Shown in pieces: positions 1-11,039 of a stretch of 64,000 bases of DNA. The first letter of the stretch is position 1. The number at the start of each line of letters is the position of its first letter. The translations under genes and the position numbers were made by a program. The stretch spans positions 2,852,001 through 2,916,000 of the forward strand of contig JAQGEQ010000071.1 in assembly GCA_034620365.1 (NCBI GenBank). Direction: 5' to 3'. Below the pieces are notes generated by a model. It saw only the letters and a list, made by a program, of their open reading frames with translations, ran no database searches and was not told the DNA's origin. Source of the DNA: Pegea sp. RAD2-039. Its lineage: Eukaryota; Chordata; Thaliacea; Salpida; Salpidae.

Positions 1-210
1 ATTTTTTTCATTTGTCAATAAATTGAGATTAATTTGTTATTGGTTTGTTAACTAAACTCTTTCTTAATTCCATTATTTGATGCTGTTAAGCAAATACTAT
101 CTCTTTTTTAATTGAATTATCATTAAAGATAATATTTAAACATTTAGCCTTCAAATTTGCTAATGTGTCATTAGCAAACCTACAGAAAAAACGTTTAGTG
201 ACACAAGCTA

Positions 211-501
211 GTGACAGTAACTTTCTCCTTCCTTTCTACCCACCAACATGTTGCTACGTATTTACTCGTCAAGCAACTTACTGCAATTAGTAAGTCTCGA
301 TTTGAATCAGGCTGGTCTGTCCCACAGTTTCAACCACTAAATCCATTTAACTATAACACAAAGACCAACAAATATCTAATTGATGAAGTTTTGACAAATA
401 ATCGAGTAATGTTACCAGCTCCAACCACTAATGTTTCAATCACCAACCTGCCAACTGATCGTGACAAGCCCTCCCCCCTCAAATCTCATCTGAATTATTG
501 A
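211..501 (+). other. Open frame upstream of the RhoGAP gene; possible 5' exon or leader
   Basis: An open frame of 96 codons with fairly protein-like composition lies directly upstream of the RhoGAP gene. A possible acceptor (AATTAG) falls near 292 and another (TCACAG) at 559-564, just before the ATG at 573. It shows no domain I recognise. It may be a poorly conserved N-terminal exon, 5' UTR or chance. An RNA read is needed to decide. Confidence 0.2.
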
Positions 502-572
502 TGGCTTCTCCACCTACTACCTGTCTACTATCATCACTTCATCTGCTTTCTCATTACGTCACAGGTCGCTCA

Positions 573-3500
573 ATGACGTCATCGACGGAAGACGCGTCTT
601 CGCAACACTTTGATGATTATTTCCGCGAAGTTCAGGACGTTCAAGACAACATCAATGACGTCAGTGACGATAAAAGCGCTTCTAGTGTCGGAGCCGAAAC
701 TCCTGGTAGGTTACTGATGACGTCACTGATGCGATCAACTAACGATGACGTCACTGATGAGCGTAGATGAACTGGAAGAAGATCCTGAAGCAAATTGGTT
801 GCGTAAAGCGGGACTTTCTGAACTGTTGGATTCTACATCCGGTTCCGCTCCTTCCGGATCTTCTGATCCTTGTGATGATAGTGATGAGGAAGAATCAATC
901 TCTTCCATGAAAGTCCTCTCAACTCTCACTAAACCACAACGCGAAGCTGTTCTTCGTCGCGTCACTTCTTTCAACCGCGTACAGGTGAGCTCTCATGACG
1001 TCATCACTTCCAACTCACCACGTGATGACGTCACAGAAGGAACGCAACGTCCGACAGATCGCTCCGATCCGATCAATCTTCTGCACTGATGACGAAGATG
1101 AGGTAAAATTGTAGTGACGTCATCGATGTGATGATGTCATCGCTCGTTGCAGTTTGATGCGTCAAAGAGAGAGAAGTCGGCCAGCTTGCCGCGCACTTCA
1201 ATCGCGTCCTTCGATTTACTCGACGAGACGCCGTCCGTCGATAATGACGTCATCACTACTCGCCGAAACTCTGATATGTCAAAGCCACCACCGACGACTT
1301 CGGCAATGACGTCATTCTCGTCTGAAACGCGAAGCTTTTCGATGACGTCATCAAAACACAAAAGATCGTTTCATTTCACATCAAAGAGTCGCGATGGAGT
1401 AGTGGCTGGAGTAGCAACAGGTGATGACGTCATCGCAGCGCGAATTTCACCCGCATGCGACAAATTTTGTTGAGATTTTTTGTTGCTTTCATCTTCTTAT
1501 TTGGCGCTTGCTTCACGCTTCACTGATTTTCCTGCATCTAGAAGTCGCCTCACGATCTGATGGAGAAGTGGAATCGCGTCGTAGACCTTCGGTTGCTAGT
1601 GACGACGAAGCAACAGGTAGCAGTGGCAGCGGTGGTGGCGTTGATGACGTATTTGTTCATTTACCGACTCAAACTACTTCATCGATTTGTCGTTTGGCTA
1701 ATTTACTTCAAACTTACCCAACTCCTCGACCACCAACGCCACCTAGTGGCCATTTTAAAGAAGATCCACTTTTTACGTCATCACCAACTGACGTCACCAC
1801 TTCCCCACCTGCACCGCCCACTTGCAAAGACTCGAAAAAACGTCATTACAATGTGACGTCATCATCAGCAAACAATATCGCGTCAACTACGTTGTTAAAA
1901 TTGGCCACGTCACTTGTCCTGCATCCACCAATCATCGACAAGTCTGAAGATGTGCGAGGTAGTGACCAAAAGTCACTTCTCACAATCCCTTTTGAGCCAC
2001 TGATCCGCGGCCCTTCGCCCAAATCTGTTCTTCGACGTTCACTGCGCCGCGCCAAGTCGTCGCTATCGCGAAACAGCAGCGGTACAAGGACACGTCATCA
2101 ACACGTCACCTCGATCACTTCCTTCAAACCATCAAAAAGTCGATCTTCTCGAAAGTGGAGTGAACTGCCTTCGTGGAACACCTACGTCACCGGTCTGTTG
2201 TGACGTCATCATTGTCGATGTTTGTGACGTAATCATCGTCGGAATGAATTGGCATGACGTTGCACGTTGCATGACGTCACCGATGAATTTTGTTTTCATC
2301 AAGAACTTCATTTTCTCTCGTGATCAATGACGTCACTAGCTTCAATGTGAGTGACGTCATCTGATCTAGTGTTGAGTGACGTCACCAATTTAGATTATTT
2401 AGTTGTTACCACTTTCGGTTAAGATTTATTTCTGAGCATGTGACTAAATCACTTTTAAATGTGACGTCATCTTATTTGTAACGAGCATGTGTGACGTCAT
2501 GATATTATGACGTCATGTTCATCAACTCTTTATCATTCAGGAGTTGAAACCCTGAAAATGATTTCAAAAGATGATTCATCGGTAGGCAATGACCTTAGCA
2601 GCAGTTTTCACGACAAATCTTTCAGTTACTCTGCAAAGATGAACAAAGAACTTCTTCCAAATTATTCTCTTGTGAAGGATATGTTAGGAGTCACTAAGAT
2701 CAGGTGATTAGCAGTGTTTCCAATCACTAAATGTCAAATGTTGTTGTTTTTGGCTTGTTTAATGGAACAGATGTTTAATGATTTGGTTAATGTGTTAATG
2801 TACTTTTATCTGAAATGTCTTTTAGCTACAAGAAGTACTGGAATTAGAAAATTGATTCGATCATTAAAACTAAAATCGATTTTCCTGCCTCTTCCAACAA
2901 CAACATGTTTTTGTTGAGACTTGCTTACATCAAAATCTTCTTCTTGTTTCTAGTGATCTACATTCATCTGATTTGAGAAAAGTTCAATCACTTGCTCATA
3001 TTGAGCTGACTGCTTTACTAGATAGATATGGAATTGAAATCAAACAGCGAAAGACGATGAAAGTGAAAAGCAAAGGTGATTAAGATCAAGATCTTGTAAT
3101 TAATTGAAACTTTTCTTCATTCTTTGAAGTTGATAAATTAGCTAAAGCACTTTCCAAATATTCTCATTCCAACAAATACTTGACATTCTAACAACTAATT
3201 GTTCCTCTAATGTTCTATTTAATAACAACTATCAAGTTTGTATTAGCAAAATAGACGATGTCTCATTTATCTCTATCATCTTTATCAGCTGATGACGTCA
3301 CAACTTCATATTTGGCAGATATCAGCGTGTTTGGTGTCCCACTCACCATATTAGTCGAACGCGACCAGCTACGCTTGAATAACCACAAGCTCACAGTCCC
3401 TCTAGTGTTCACTGAGATCATCAATTATCTTGAGTCAAAGTCTCTCGATTGTGAAGGAATCCTCCGCAAATCGGGATCATCTGCTCGATCTAAACTCCTC

Positions 3501-5339
3501 AAACAAGATATGAATAATCGGTTTGGATCTCATACTGTTGATAAAAACCTCCCTGTGTCTTCATCACCAACATGGGAAGATGCTCATCCACATGACGTCG
3601 CTTCACTCCTCAAACAATTTCTTCGCGAACTTCCTGACCCATTGCTAAGCAACAGCTACATCGATGTCTTCAATTCTTGCGATAGTAAGTTCTTGTTTGT
3701 TTGTGTGACGTCATTGCTTCGAGCGGAAGTTAACACGATAAATCATCACATCTAGCTGGTTGCCATGACAATCAATGTTCTATTTGAATGTAGTGATTCG
3801 AGATAGAAAGGAACAACTTCAAGCTCTTAATCTTGTCATAATCTTGCTGGCGAACACTCATAGAGAGTCTTTGGAGGTTTTGTTGAAGTTTTTGGAGAAG
3901 GTTGTGGATGCTGAAGATGTTAATAAGATGTCTTTGAATAATGTAGCGATGATTATGGCTCCAAACCTGTTTCTACCAGCAAAACACTCGAAGGTTTGTT
4001 GTTTATAGTAATTATTTTTGTATTTTTCCACAATTGCTTTTCAAATCTGCAATCAAACAAATATTTGTCGTTTTTTTGATGAACTTTTCTTATTTACAAA
4101 ACAACCAAGTCAAAGTCGATTTCTTCCACAATCCTTTTCTCCTTTCCCTCACAATTTTCTGTTTAAACCAATAACCACCAATCTCTTCCGTTTCTCTTCC
4201 CACGTGACTTCTTATCTCGTTTCTATTGGCTGATTAATTGATCTTTTCAACTTCATCATCAAATGATCAGCTCCTGCACAGATTTGGGAGTTAATCTTTT
4301 ATTTTTTGACTTTTATAGAAGATAGAAGCAACTTCAGCTGAAAGAGACATCAAAAAAGCGGCCGGGACCTCCAACATAGTGAGGATGTTGATCAAGTACA
4401 ACGAGCTCTTGTGGACTGTTCCCGCTTTCATGCTTTCACAAGTAAAACTTCGCGCTTATTTCCATGACAACAACTTTTTGCAATTCGAAAAACGATTTTA
4501 ATTATTGAAGATGTGAAAATTGAGTGAAACATTTTAATAAAACGCCAAAATGTCAACTTATATTTACAAACATGTAACCACATCACTACTCAAACATGTA
4601 ACCACATCACTACATGTACTAATGACGTCATTACATCTCTGACGTCATTGGATAAGTTGCAGCGGTAGTGTACTTTTGAACATCACAAGTAAATAAAGTT
4701 TTGTTTTTTTAGGTTCGAAATATCAATAGTGGGCATAGTAACAAGCAAAATAACAAGGTAAGGGGTTGGTTGCTGGTTGGTGATTGGTTGGTTGCTGTTG
4801 GTGATTGGTTGGTTGCTGGCTGGTGATTGGTTGGTGATTGATTGCTGGTTTCTTAGTGATTACTTCTTTTGCAGCACAAAGTGAAACTTTTCAAAGGAGT
4901 TAAAGATCACTCGATGAAAAAATCTTCAATATCAGTAGTCCGTGTAGAGGTTTGTGAGATGACGTCATCAACATCGAGTAACTTGTCGTCATGGTTACAG
5001 ATGGAATCTCAGCGAAAAGTTGTTAAAATTCTCGCTGAAAATATGCCACTAACATCAATTACTGTAAAACTCAATCATCAGCTTATTGTGGAAGATATCT
5101 TCCATAAATTTCAACGCCAAATCGAACGAATGAAAGAAGACAGCGAAACGTAAGTCTCGCTGATGACGTCTTCATCTATCTTCTACGTCATCATTTTTCG
5201 CAGTATTAGTGTCGAAACACATGCACTGTTCGAATCAGGCGGAAATATTCACGAACGTCGATTAGATCCAGCTGCAAATGTGTATGCGCTCGTATGCACC
5301 AATCCAGCAGCAAATCTCATTCTGCGCAAAAGGCGTTGA
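573..5339 (+). CDS. ARHGAP18/28-like: RhoGAP protein of the ARHGAP18/28/40 (conundrum) family
   Basis: Rho-family GTPase-activating protein acting on actin and cell shape. Exons read by eye: 573-705, 767-984, 1153-1420, 1542-2192, 2541-2703, 2954-3075, 3319-3684, 3794-3993, 4319-4441, 4713-4757, 4875-5149, 5204-5339; all phases join, giving about 899 aa. The N-terminus carries the family blocks DDYFREVQ, EANWLRKAGLSEL and LSTLTKPQREAV. The RhoGAP domain spans the exons at 3319-4441, with the arginine-finger context EGILRKSG and the conserved NNVAMIMAPNLF. The C-terminus HALFESGGNIHERRLDP and a final NPAAN segment match the family's end. Low-complexity Ser/Thr-rich sequence fills the middle (1542-2192). 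The start is uncertain: ATG at 573 gives the first clear family block, but an in-frame ATG at 501 or an upstream exon is possible. Intron 706-766 is only 61 bp. Paralogue identity (18, 28 or 40) cannot be decided. Confidence 0.9.
4567..4614. repeat. Tandem duplication of a 24-bp unit in a RhoGAP intron
   Basis: A unit reading CAAACATGTAACCACATCAC plus four bases is present twice in a row inside the intron 4442-4712. Two TGACGTCA octamers follow within 40 bp. No function is implied. Confidence 0.7.
4763..4850. repeat. Intronic GGTTGGTTGCTGGTGATT minisatellite
   Basis: Degenerate tandem units built from GGTTGGTTGCTG and GGTGATT fill most of the 117-bp intron 4758-4874 of the RhoGAP gene. The plus strand is G/T-rich with almost no A or C runs. 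It is a simple-sequence expansion within a short intron. Confidence 0.8.
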
Positions 5340-6512
5340 TGACGTCATCACCTGATTCGATCTGTTGTTACCTCGCTATCGTGCTGTGTGACGTCAGCAC
5401 GCCTATTTCACCCTAAACTTCAGCTTTTGTGATGGTTTCAGTGTAAAAATCTTGTTGCAGTTTCTTTTATTTATTTCTTTTGTAGTATCAGCAGCAGCAG
5501 CAGCGGCAGGTTGTTTGAATATTTTAGCAGCAGCAGCGGCAGGTTGTTTGAATATTTTAGCAGCAATCAGCAAATCTCTTTTATGTTTTCTACCATCTCT
5601 CTATCTGGCAGTTGATTTTCTACTTTTCATTTTCTTTTTAGTCCTTTTCTTATCTTTTATAATTTTATAAATAGAAAGAAGATTTGTTGAAAATCAAAAT
5701 GTTTTTTTATCAATTTTCATCTTGTGAACTTCTTTTTATAAATGGTCAAATCTTGTTTGTTTCAATTTGCTCAATTCTTCAAACAAATTCTTGTTGTTAT
5801 TAAAAATGTTTATTTTTTGTTGTTGTTGTTTTTGAAGCAACTTATGAAGTTCTCATCGATAAAATTTTATCAAAAAAAAACTTGTCTCTTTAATTTCTAT
5901 TTCATCAAATTAGTTTTATTTTTCATCTTAATTGGAATAAGTGATGCGAGGAAGAGCCAGGAGTAATCCCTGATCTGTAAAACTGATCTATATAAGGATG
6001 AGGACTCGTTTGCTTCAAAAAATCAATCTCTATCAGCTGTTCTATAAAATTTTTAAAATTCTGTAAAAGATAAACAGAAAAAGTCTCTAACATCAACTAG
6101 AAAGTCCTCAGCAACATCCATTTTGTGATATTTAGTAGTTTCTTCAGCAAACTAATTATTTAATCAATTTTTTATTGGATAGACCTAAATTCAATTTTCT
6201 ACTTATTGATTTGTCTTTTAAGTTGTTTTTCATCGAAATTCAGTCGGACGACTAATTTGTTTTTATCTGCAGTTTACTAGAAGCTTCTTTTCAGCAGATT
6301 CATTTGAAATGAAAATCTTCCGTTCGCTGCAAATTAGATCAAGATGTTTTTTATTGTAAACTGACATTCACGAGCAAATCCCGAGAAACCTACTTCTGTT
6401 ATTTTACATCATGAACGAAATGGAAAGATTTAATGATGGATGTTTTTAAAAGACATGTTTTACTGATGAAGATTGCCAATAGTTTCAATGATTGAATTAT
6501 TGACAAAATAAA
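5340..6512 (+). other. Probable 3' UTR of the RhoGAP gene
   Basis: Non-coding sequence follows the stop at 5337-5339 and is partly T-rich. It begins with a TGACGTCATC overlapping the stop codon and another TGACGTCA near 5389. An AATAAA at about 6507-6512 is a candidate polyadenylation signal and would give a UTR of about 1.2 kb. The 3' end is inferred only. Confidence 0.35.
5491..5563. repeat. 33-bp tandem duplication with CAG/CGG core
   Basis: A 33-bp unit containing GCAGCAGCGGCAGG followed by TTGTTTGAATATTTTAG occurs twice head to tail (GCGGCAGG at 5503 and 5536). It lies downstream of the RhoGAP stop codon, so it is not translated in that gene. Confidence 0.75.
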
Positions 6513-6855
6513 GTTGTAAATTCATCGAGAAAGACTAGTTGGAAATCTCAGGAGAAAAAACGATTGATTCACTTTTACAGCAGATCAATAAAAGTGATCT
6601 CATATAATTACCTCCTGATCCCAAAACCACTCTCAATCTGATGGTCGAAACAAGAGTTTGAGATTAAAAATTCAAAGATTATTTTACTAACAAAGATTTC
6701 GATTCAGACTTTCCGATAAAAGAAACCTTATATCGTTGGTTGCTACGAATATCTGATATTTTCAAAAACTTTATTTAAAATCAATAAGATGAAAATTCTA
6801 TCGGCCGATATTTGTTCGAGAATATTTGCAACAAATTCTCAAATGAAAAATGAAA

Positions 6856-6871
6856 TTTATTTGAATTTATT
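6856..6871 (-). terminator. Candidate polyadenylation signals for HSD17B8
   Basis: Two AATAAA hexamers on the minus strand (TTTATT at 6856-6861 and 6866-6871 on plus) lie about 90 bp past the stop codon at 6956. This is the expected distance for a short 3' UTR; the assignment is positional only. Confidence 0.45.
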
Positions 6872-6955
6872 TAGATGAGAAAATTATCCGTCTAATATCA
6901 CAATATTATTCATAAAATTAAAAAAATGAATCTTTAATTGTTAGAAGAGAAATGT

Positions 6956-8274
6956 TCAAGCCAAAAGACCTCCTGTAACTTCCAGTGAAGCACAATTGAT
7001 GTAAGAGCTTTCATCAGATGCAAGGAATAAACAGACATTCGCAATTTCTGTGAAAATCAGATGTTTGATGAGTTTGAAGTAAATAATGAACAAACCTTCA
7101 GGTTTTCCGGCTCTTTTCATCGGGATTTGTTTTAAAACCTGGAATGACAATTAATCAGCGGTTCAAAAAATGTGAAGAAAACTACAAATTTTGCTCATTA
7201 CTTTTTGCATGAGGTTAGCAGGAACTTTTTCAGTCATTGGAGTTTCTATATATCCTGGAAGAACAGAATTACACCTGACACCAAATCTAATAAATATTTC
7301 ATCAAAATCGTTAATTATCTAAGTTGATAGAAACTTAATCTCAGCTAGTTAACCTGCCAAGCTCATAACCGATTGATTTAGTAAAACCAATAACCGCTGA
7401 CTTGGAAGCTGCATAGTTTGCTTGTCCAACATTCCCACTCTAATAACAAGAATCAATCTTAGGCTGATGAAGTTTTCCAATTTTCTATAAAAATCATCAA
7501 ATTTATGACCTTGCCGATGATACTTGATATATTGATTATAGAGGCTGGTTGGACCTTGTCGATACTACTTAGTGAAGTTACAAATGATTGTGTCATCAGA
7601 AAAACTCCCTAAAGTGCAACCAATGATTGATAAACAATAATTTGAGTGTGAGGTAGAACTGACTTTCAAATTTACATCAATCACTTGATCAAAATCTTCT
7701 TCAGACATTTTCAGAAAAAAGTTATCTTTTATAATTCCAGCGCAGTTGACAAGTATATCAGCAGGTCTTCCATAATCTTCCTAATAACATAAATTACTTT
7801 TAGTGAAGAAAAAGTTTAAACTTTTACCTGAACTTGCTTAAAAAGAGTTTTAGAGAAAGCAGCAGAAGTGACATCTCCAGTATAACATCTATTGTCACCT
7901 TTTATCAAATCTTTTGTAGACTTCAAACTCTCTTCATTATTATCGATCATTATCAAGCTAGCTCCCTCCTTAGAGAACCTTTCACAAACTGATCTGCCGA
8001 TTCCACTAGCAGAACCTAAACAAAGTTAAACTATCAACAAAACCTAAAATTTAATTTAAGGTGCAATGTAAGCAAATTAAGTGAAGTAATTAAGAAAAAT
8101 AAGTTGTAGTAGAAACAACTGATATTAAGGTTTCATTTGATTAACAAATCTTCAATTACAAAAAGAAGATTTTATTATAATATCAATTATCGGAATGATT
8201 TATTAAGAAGATAAAAAATCTTTTTTTTTCTCACCAGTAATAACAGCTAATTTTCCAAGAAGTTTTTTGGACAT
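6956..8274 (-). CDS. HSD17B8: Estradiol 17-beta-dehydrogenase 8-type short-chain dehydrogenase
   Basis: NAD(H)-dependent short-chain dehydrogenase. In animals HSD17B8 is the alpha subunit of mitochondrial 3-ketoacyl-ACP reductase (with CBR4) and oxidises estradiol. Exons on the minus strand: 8274-8235, 8015-7828, 7780-7664, 7608-7510, 7439-7354, 7286-7202, 7138-7096, 7047-6956. Together they make 750 bp, 249 aa, close to the usual 260. Visible motifs: nucleotide-binding TGSASGIG near residue 13, NCAG, catalytic Ser in [11 protein letters not shown], the catalytic YAASK, and C-terminal LEVTGGLLA. The family-diagnostic block [20 protein letters not shown] and [16 protein letters not shown] point to HSD17B8 rather than a generic FabG. 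All eight exons join in phase. No extended mitochondrial presequence is apparent before [14 protein letters not shown]. Confidence 0.93.
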
Positions 8275-9740
8275 ATCGAAGTTTATTTCTAAAAAAATGT
8301 AAATAAAATAACAAAGAAATGAAAAATGTTGTTTGTAGAATTTGATATTTCTAAAATGGCAAATCAATTAATTAAGTTTTGTTTATTATAATGTTCTTTC
8401 TCTTATGAGGTATTTGAAATAGATTAAATGAAACTAATAAAGTGTTTATTAACTTACTTAGATGTTATTTAAAGCGCCAATTAGATTCTTCACATATACT
8501 AAAAAATAAACTAAAGTTTTTAACAATGATTTGTTCACGATTTCATGAAAGGTCACACTTAATAAAGTCGATTAATCTATTTAATTAAAAACTCGTGAAA
8601 ACATTGTTTACAGATACAATTCATTACTCGTTATTCAACAATTACAGCTTCAGTTGATTCTAAATATAATACCAAAGTTGGCAAACTAATGAAACAAGGC
8701 TTAGAATTAAAAAGTATAACATATAATGTTATTTTAATGAAGCTATATTAAAAGCAATATTCTAATAACTAAGTATTCTTAAATGATTCTGTTTAGAGCA
8801 TTAATTATAGATATTATTTACTAAGTATTGTTTACACAATATAAACGTGAAAACTTATACTTTATTTATAAAGGATCTTACTTAATTACTAAAACGGATT
8901 ATAAACTATTAACTTTTTTTTTATAGATATAGTAAAAAATTAAAAAAACAACAATATAACAAAATGATTATTAAAAATTAGTCTTTCATTGATAAAGTTA
9001 CAAATGCTTCATTTATTTAATGTTGATAAAGACCTTTTATTCGATTAGTTTTTGTTTTACCAATTATTTGAATTTCCAGGACGAAAAATACGTGATAAGA
9101 CCTACAAAGTTGTCATTTTAACCAATTTTTACTAAGTAACGAACTAACTGCGCGTTAATATAGCGGTATTAGACTAAAACTAACTATCAATAAAAGAATT
9201 ACAATTTAAGCCTTACATTACTGATGCTTTGTTGTTTATTAACAAGCAAAAAATCTTTAAATTAATTAGCTTTCACTTAAGGCGTTGGCTGCAACGTTTT
9301 AGCAATGTTTGTATGACTTAGCATCATCTATATTATGTTTTCAAACCTTTTTCTAGCTTACTCCTTAAAAAAATATTTTTCCAGTTGGTGTGGCCAAGGC
9401 TTCTTCCATTTCTTCTTGTTGGTGGAATAGTATACAATAAAAAAGATAATACTGATAAAAATAAATAATAAAATGAAATATACAAGAAATATTATTTTGT
9501 GCAAGAAGTATACTTAGGTATGGAGATAAAGGTACAGGCTATCTTAAGATACATTTTATTTCTATATATTTTTTAATCAAATTTATTACTTATTTACTTC
9601 AACATTTGATCTTGATAACGTATAATACGTTAAGATTAGTTTTATCTCAAAGGACCCTAATCTTTATAGTATCCAAACGTCTTTATTATCTTATAACTTT
9701 TATGAATTTTGTTAATCATTAGATTGTAAGTTTAGGAGCT
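8275..9740. other. AT-rich intergenic region
   Basis: Sequence between the HSD17B8 start and the kinase relic. It should contain the HSD17B8 promoter, but I see no distinctive element. No coding frame resembles a protein. Confidence 0.6.
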
Positions 9741-9916
9741 TATGATTAAAGATGTCCCTCACATCATTTTCCAATCTCAATTGTCAGCTGTTCCAACTAT
9801 AAGCGTTTCACTGAAGAGGTAAGTATTTGTAAATTCGTTGATATTTTGGGAAAGATTTTTTGTTTAATGTTATTATACTAAAAAGGAAATAGCAGCTGAC
9901 CGTAAAGACAACAAGG
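9741..9916 (+). other. Two small exon-like segments upstream of the RSK relic
   Basis: An open segment from about 9737 ends at a good donor (GAAGAG then GTAAGT at 9838). A second short segment before the donor CAAG/GTAAGT near 9916 would encode EIAADRKDNK. I do not recognise either peptide. They could be remnants of the RSK N-terminus, a separate micro-exon gene, or chance. Confidence 0.2.
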
Positions 9917-9984
9917 TAAGTGAGATGTTGCCCAGAATCATGAAATACAATTTTAACGACTAGGAGGAGCTAATAGGTAATTAA

Positions 9985-11025
9985 AAAGGAGTTTTGAAAG
10001 AATACCTGAAGAGATATCAATTTAAATGGATCAAGTTTCTTCGGCAGGAGTCTTTTTGTAAAAGTTATCTAGTCACAAAAACTGTTGGTAAGGTAACGAT
10101 CGTAATGTTCTGAGTCATGATGACGTCATGTCGTACCTAGGAAGTGACTGTGGTCAACTGTATGTGATGAAAATACTAAAAAATCCAAGTTGAAAGTTGA
10201 TATTAGAACTGAAATGGAACCAATCGCTTTAAATATTTCTGATCATCATTTTACTGTCGAAGTCTGTTACGGTACTCTCTACTTGTGCGATGACGTCATA
10301 GACGCATGCGTTTACAGTTTTTTAGACAGATGGCAGTTTGTACAAGGTGTTGGCTTACTTTCAAGTTGGAAATCTTAAAACTCGAAAGAATCGATGTGCG
10401 AGTGAAAATGTCTTGTTGAGTTACTCTTGATCATCTTCACTCGCTTGATATCATCTATAGCGATGTGAAGCTTGTAACTAAAGTGTGACGTCATTGATGA
10501 TGTCAACTAGTGATGATGTATCTTGTTGGATGTTGATGGACACATTGCACTCGCAGATCGAATCTCGGTCATGACCAGTTGATGGACCAGTCTGCTGATT
10601 GGTGGTCTTTCGGAGTGTTAATGGTTGGATCAAATAGTCGATTGCCATAGCAACAAAAACCATATGATGGTTTTTAGTATAAGATGTTGACGGGACCGAA
10701 GATGTTTTCAAGGAAGTGACCACCGATGAGACAAATTCCTCAGTGAGTTGTGACGTCAAGTTGTCGTGATGATAACGGTTGTCATGGAAACTATGTTTCA
10801 GAACCAAGTTAGAAATGCCATCGTTTTTAAGTTTGGAAGCGAAAAGTCTTCTACCTATTCTCTTTAAACGCTATCATAGCAAGATGTGACGTCATCGTTG
10901 TATGATGATGTCACGTAATTATCTTCTTAGACTTGCAAAGATCGGTGCCATCAAAAGTCATCCATTTTTCGGTGAAATTAATTGGGATCAACCTCTTCGT
11001 AAAGATATCGGATCTCCTTTCTAAC
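9985..11025 (+). pseudogene. RPS6KA-like (pseudogene): Decayed N-terminal kinase domain of a p90 ribosomal S6 kinase (RSK)
   Basis: Pieces of an AGC kinase appear in the correct order on the plus strand but in different frames, with stops between them. In order: a broken P-loop (WIKFLRQESFCKSYLV, about 10030-10075); the beta-3 lysine region GQLYVMKIL near 10155, then KVDIRTEMEPIALN in another frame; DHLHSLDIIYSDVKL near 10430 where RSK has the YRDLKPEN loop; LLDVDGHIALADRI near 10525 with the DFG motif lost; QSADWWSFGVLM near 10590; MLTGPKMF near 10685; EMPSFLSLEAKSLL near 10815; and IKSHPFFGEINWD near 10950. The activation loop and APE region (between DRI and QSADWW) are missing. The intron-like gap before MLTG suggests a copy made from genomic DNA, not mRNA. 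Neither kinase catalysis nor a continuous product looks possible. The match to RSK is better than to SGK or PKC. Confidence 0.82.
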
Positions 11026-11039
11026 TTATCTGCTGGTCG

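Noticed and set aside
735..1361. Minus-strand open frames opposite the first RhoGAP exons
   Set aside because: The palindromic octamer keeps both strands open; the plus-strand reading has spliced family homology.
10478..10807. 109-codon open frame on the minus strand
   Set aside because: It is antisense to the RSK relic, where plus-strand kinase motifs are clear; composition is driven by TGATGACGTC words.
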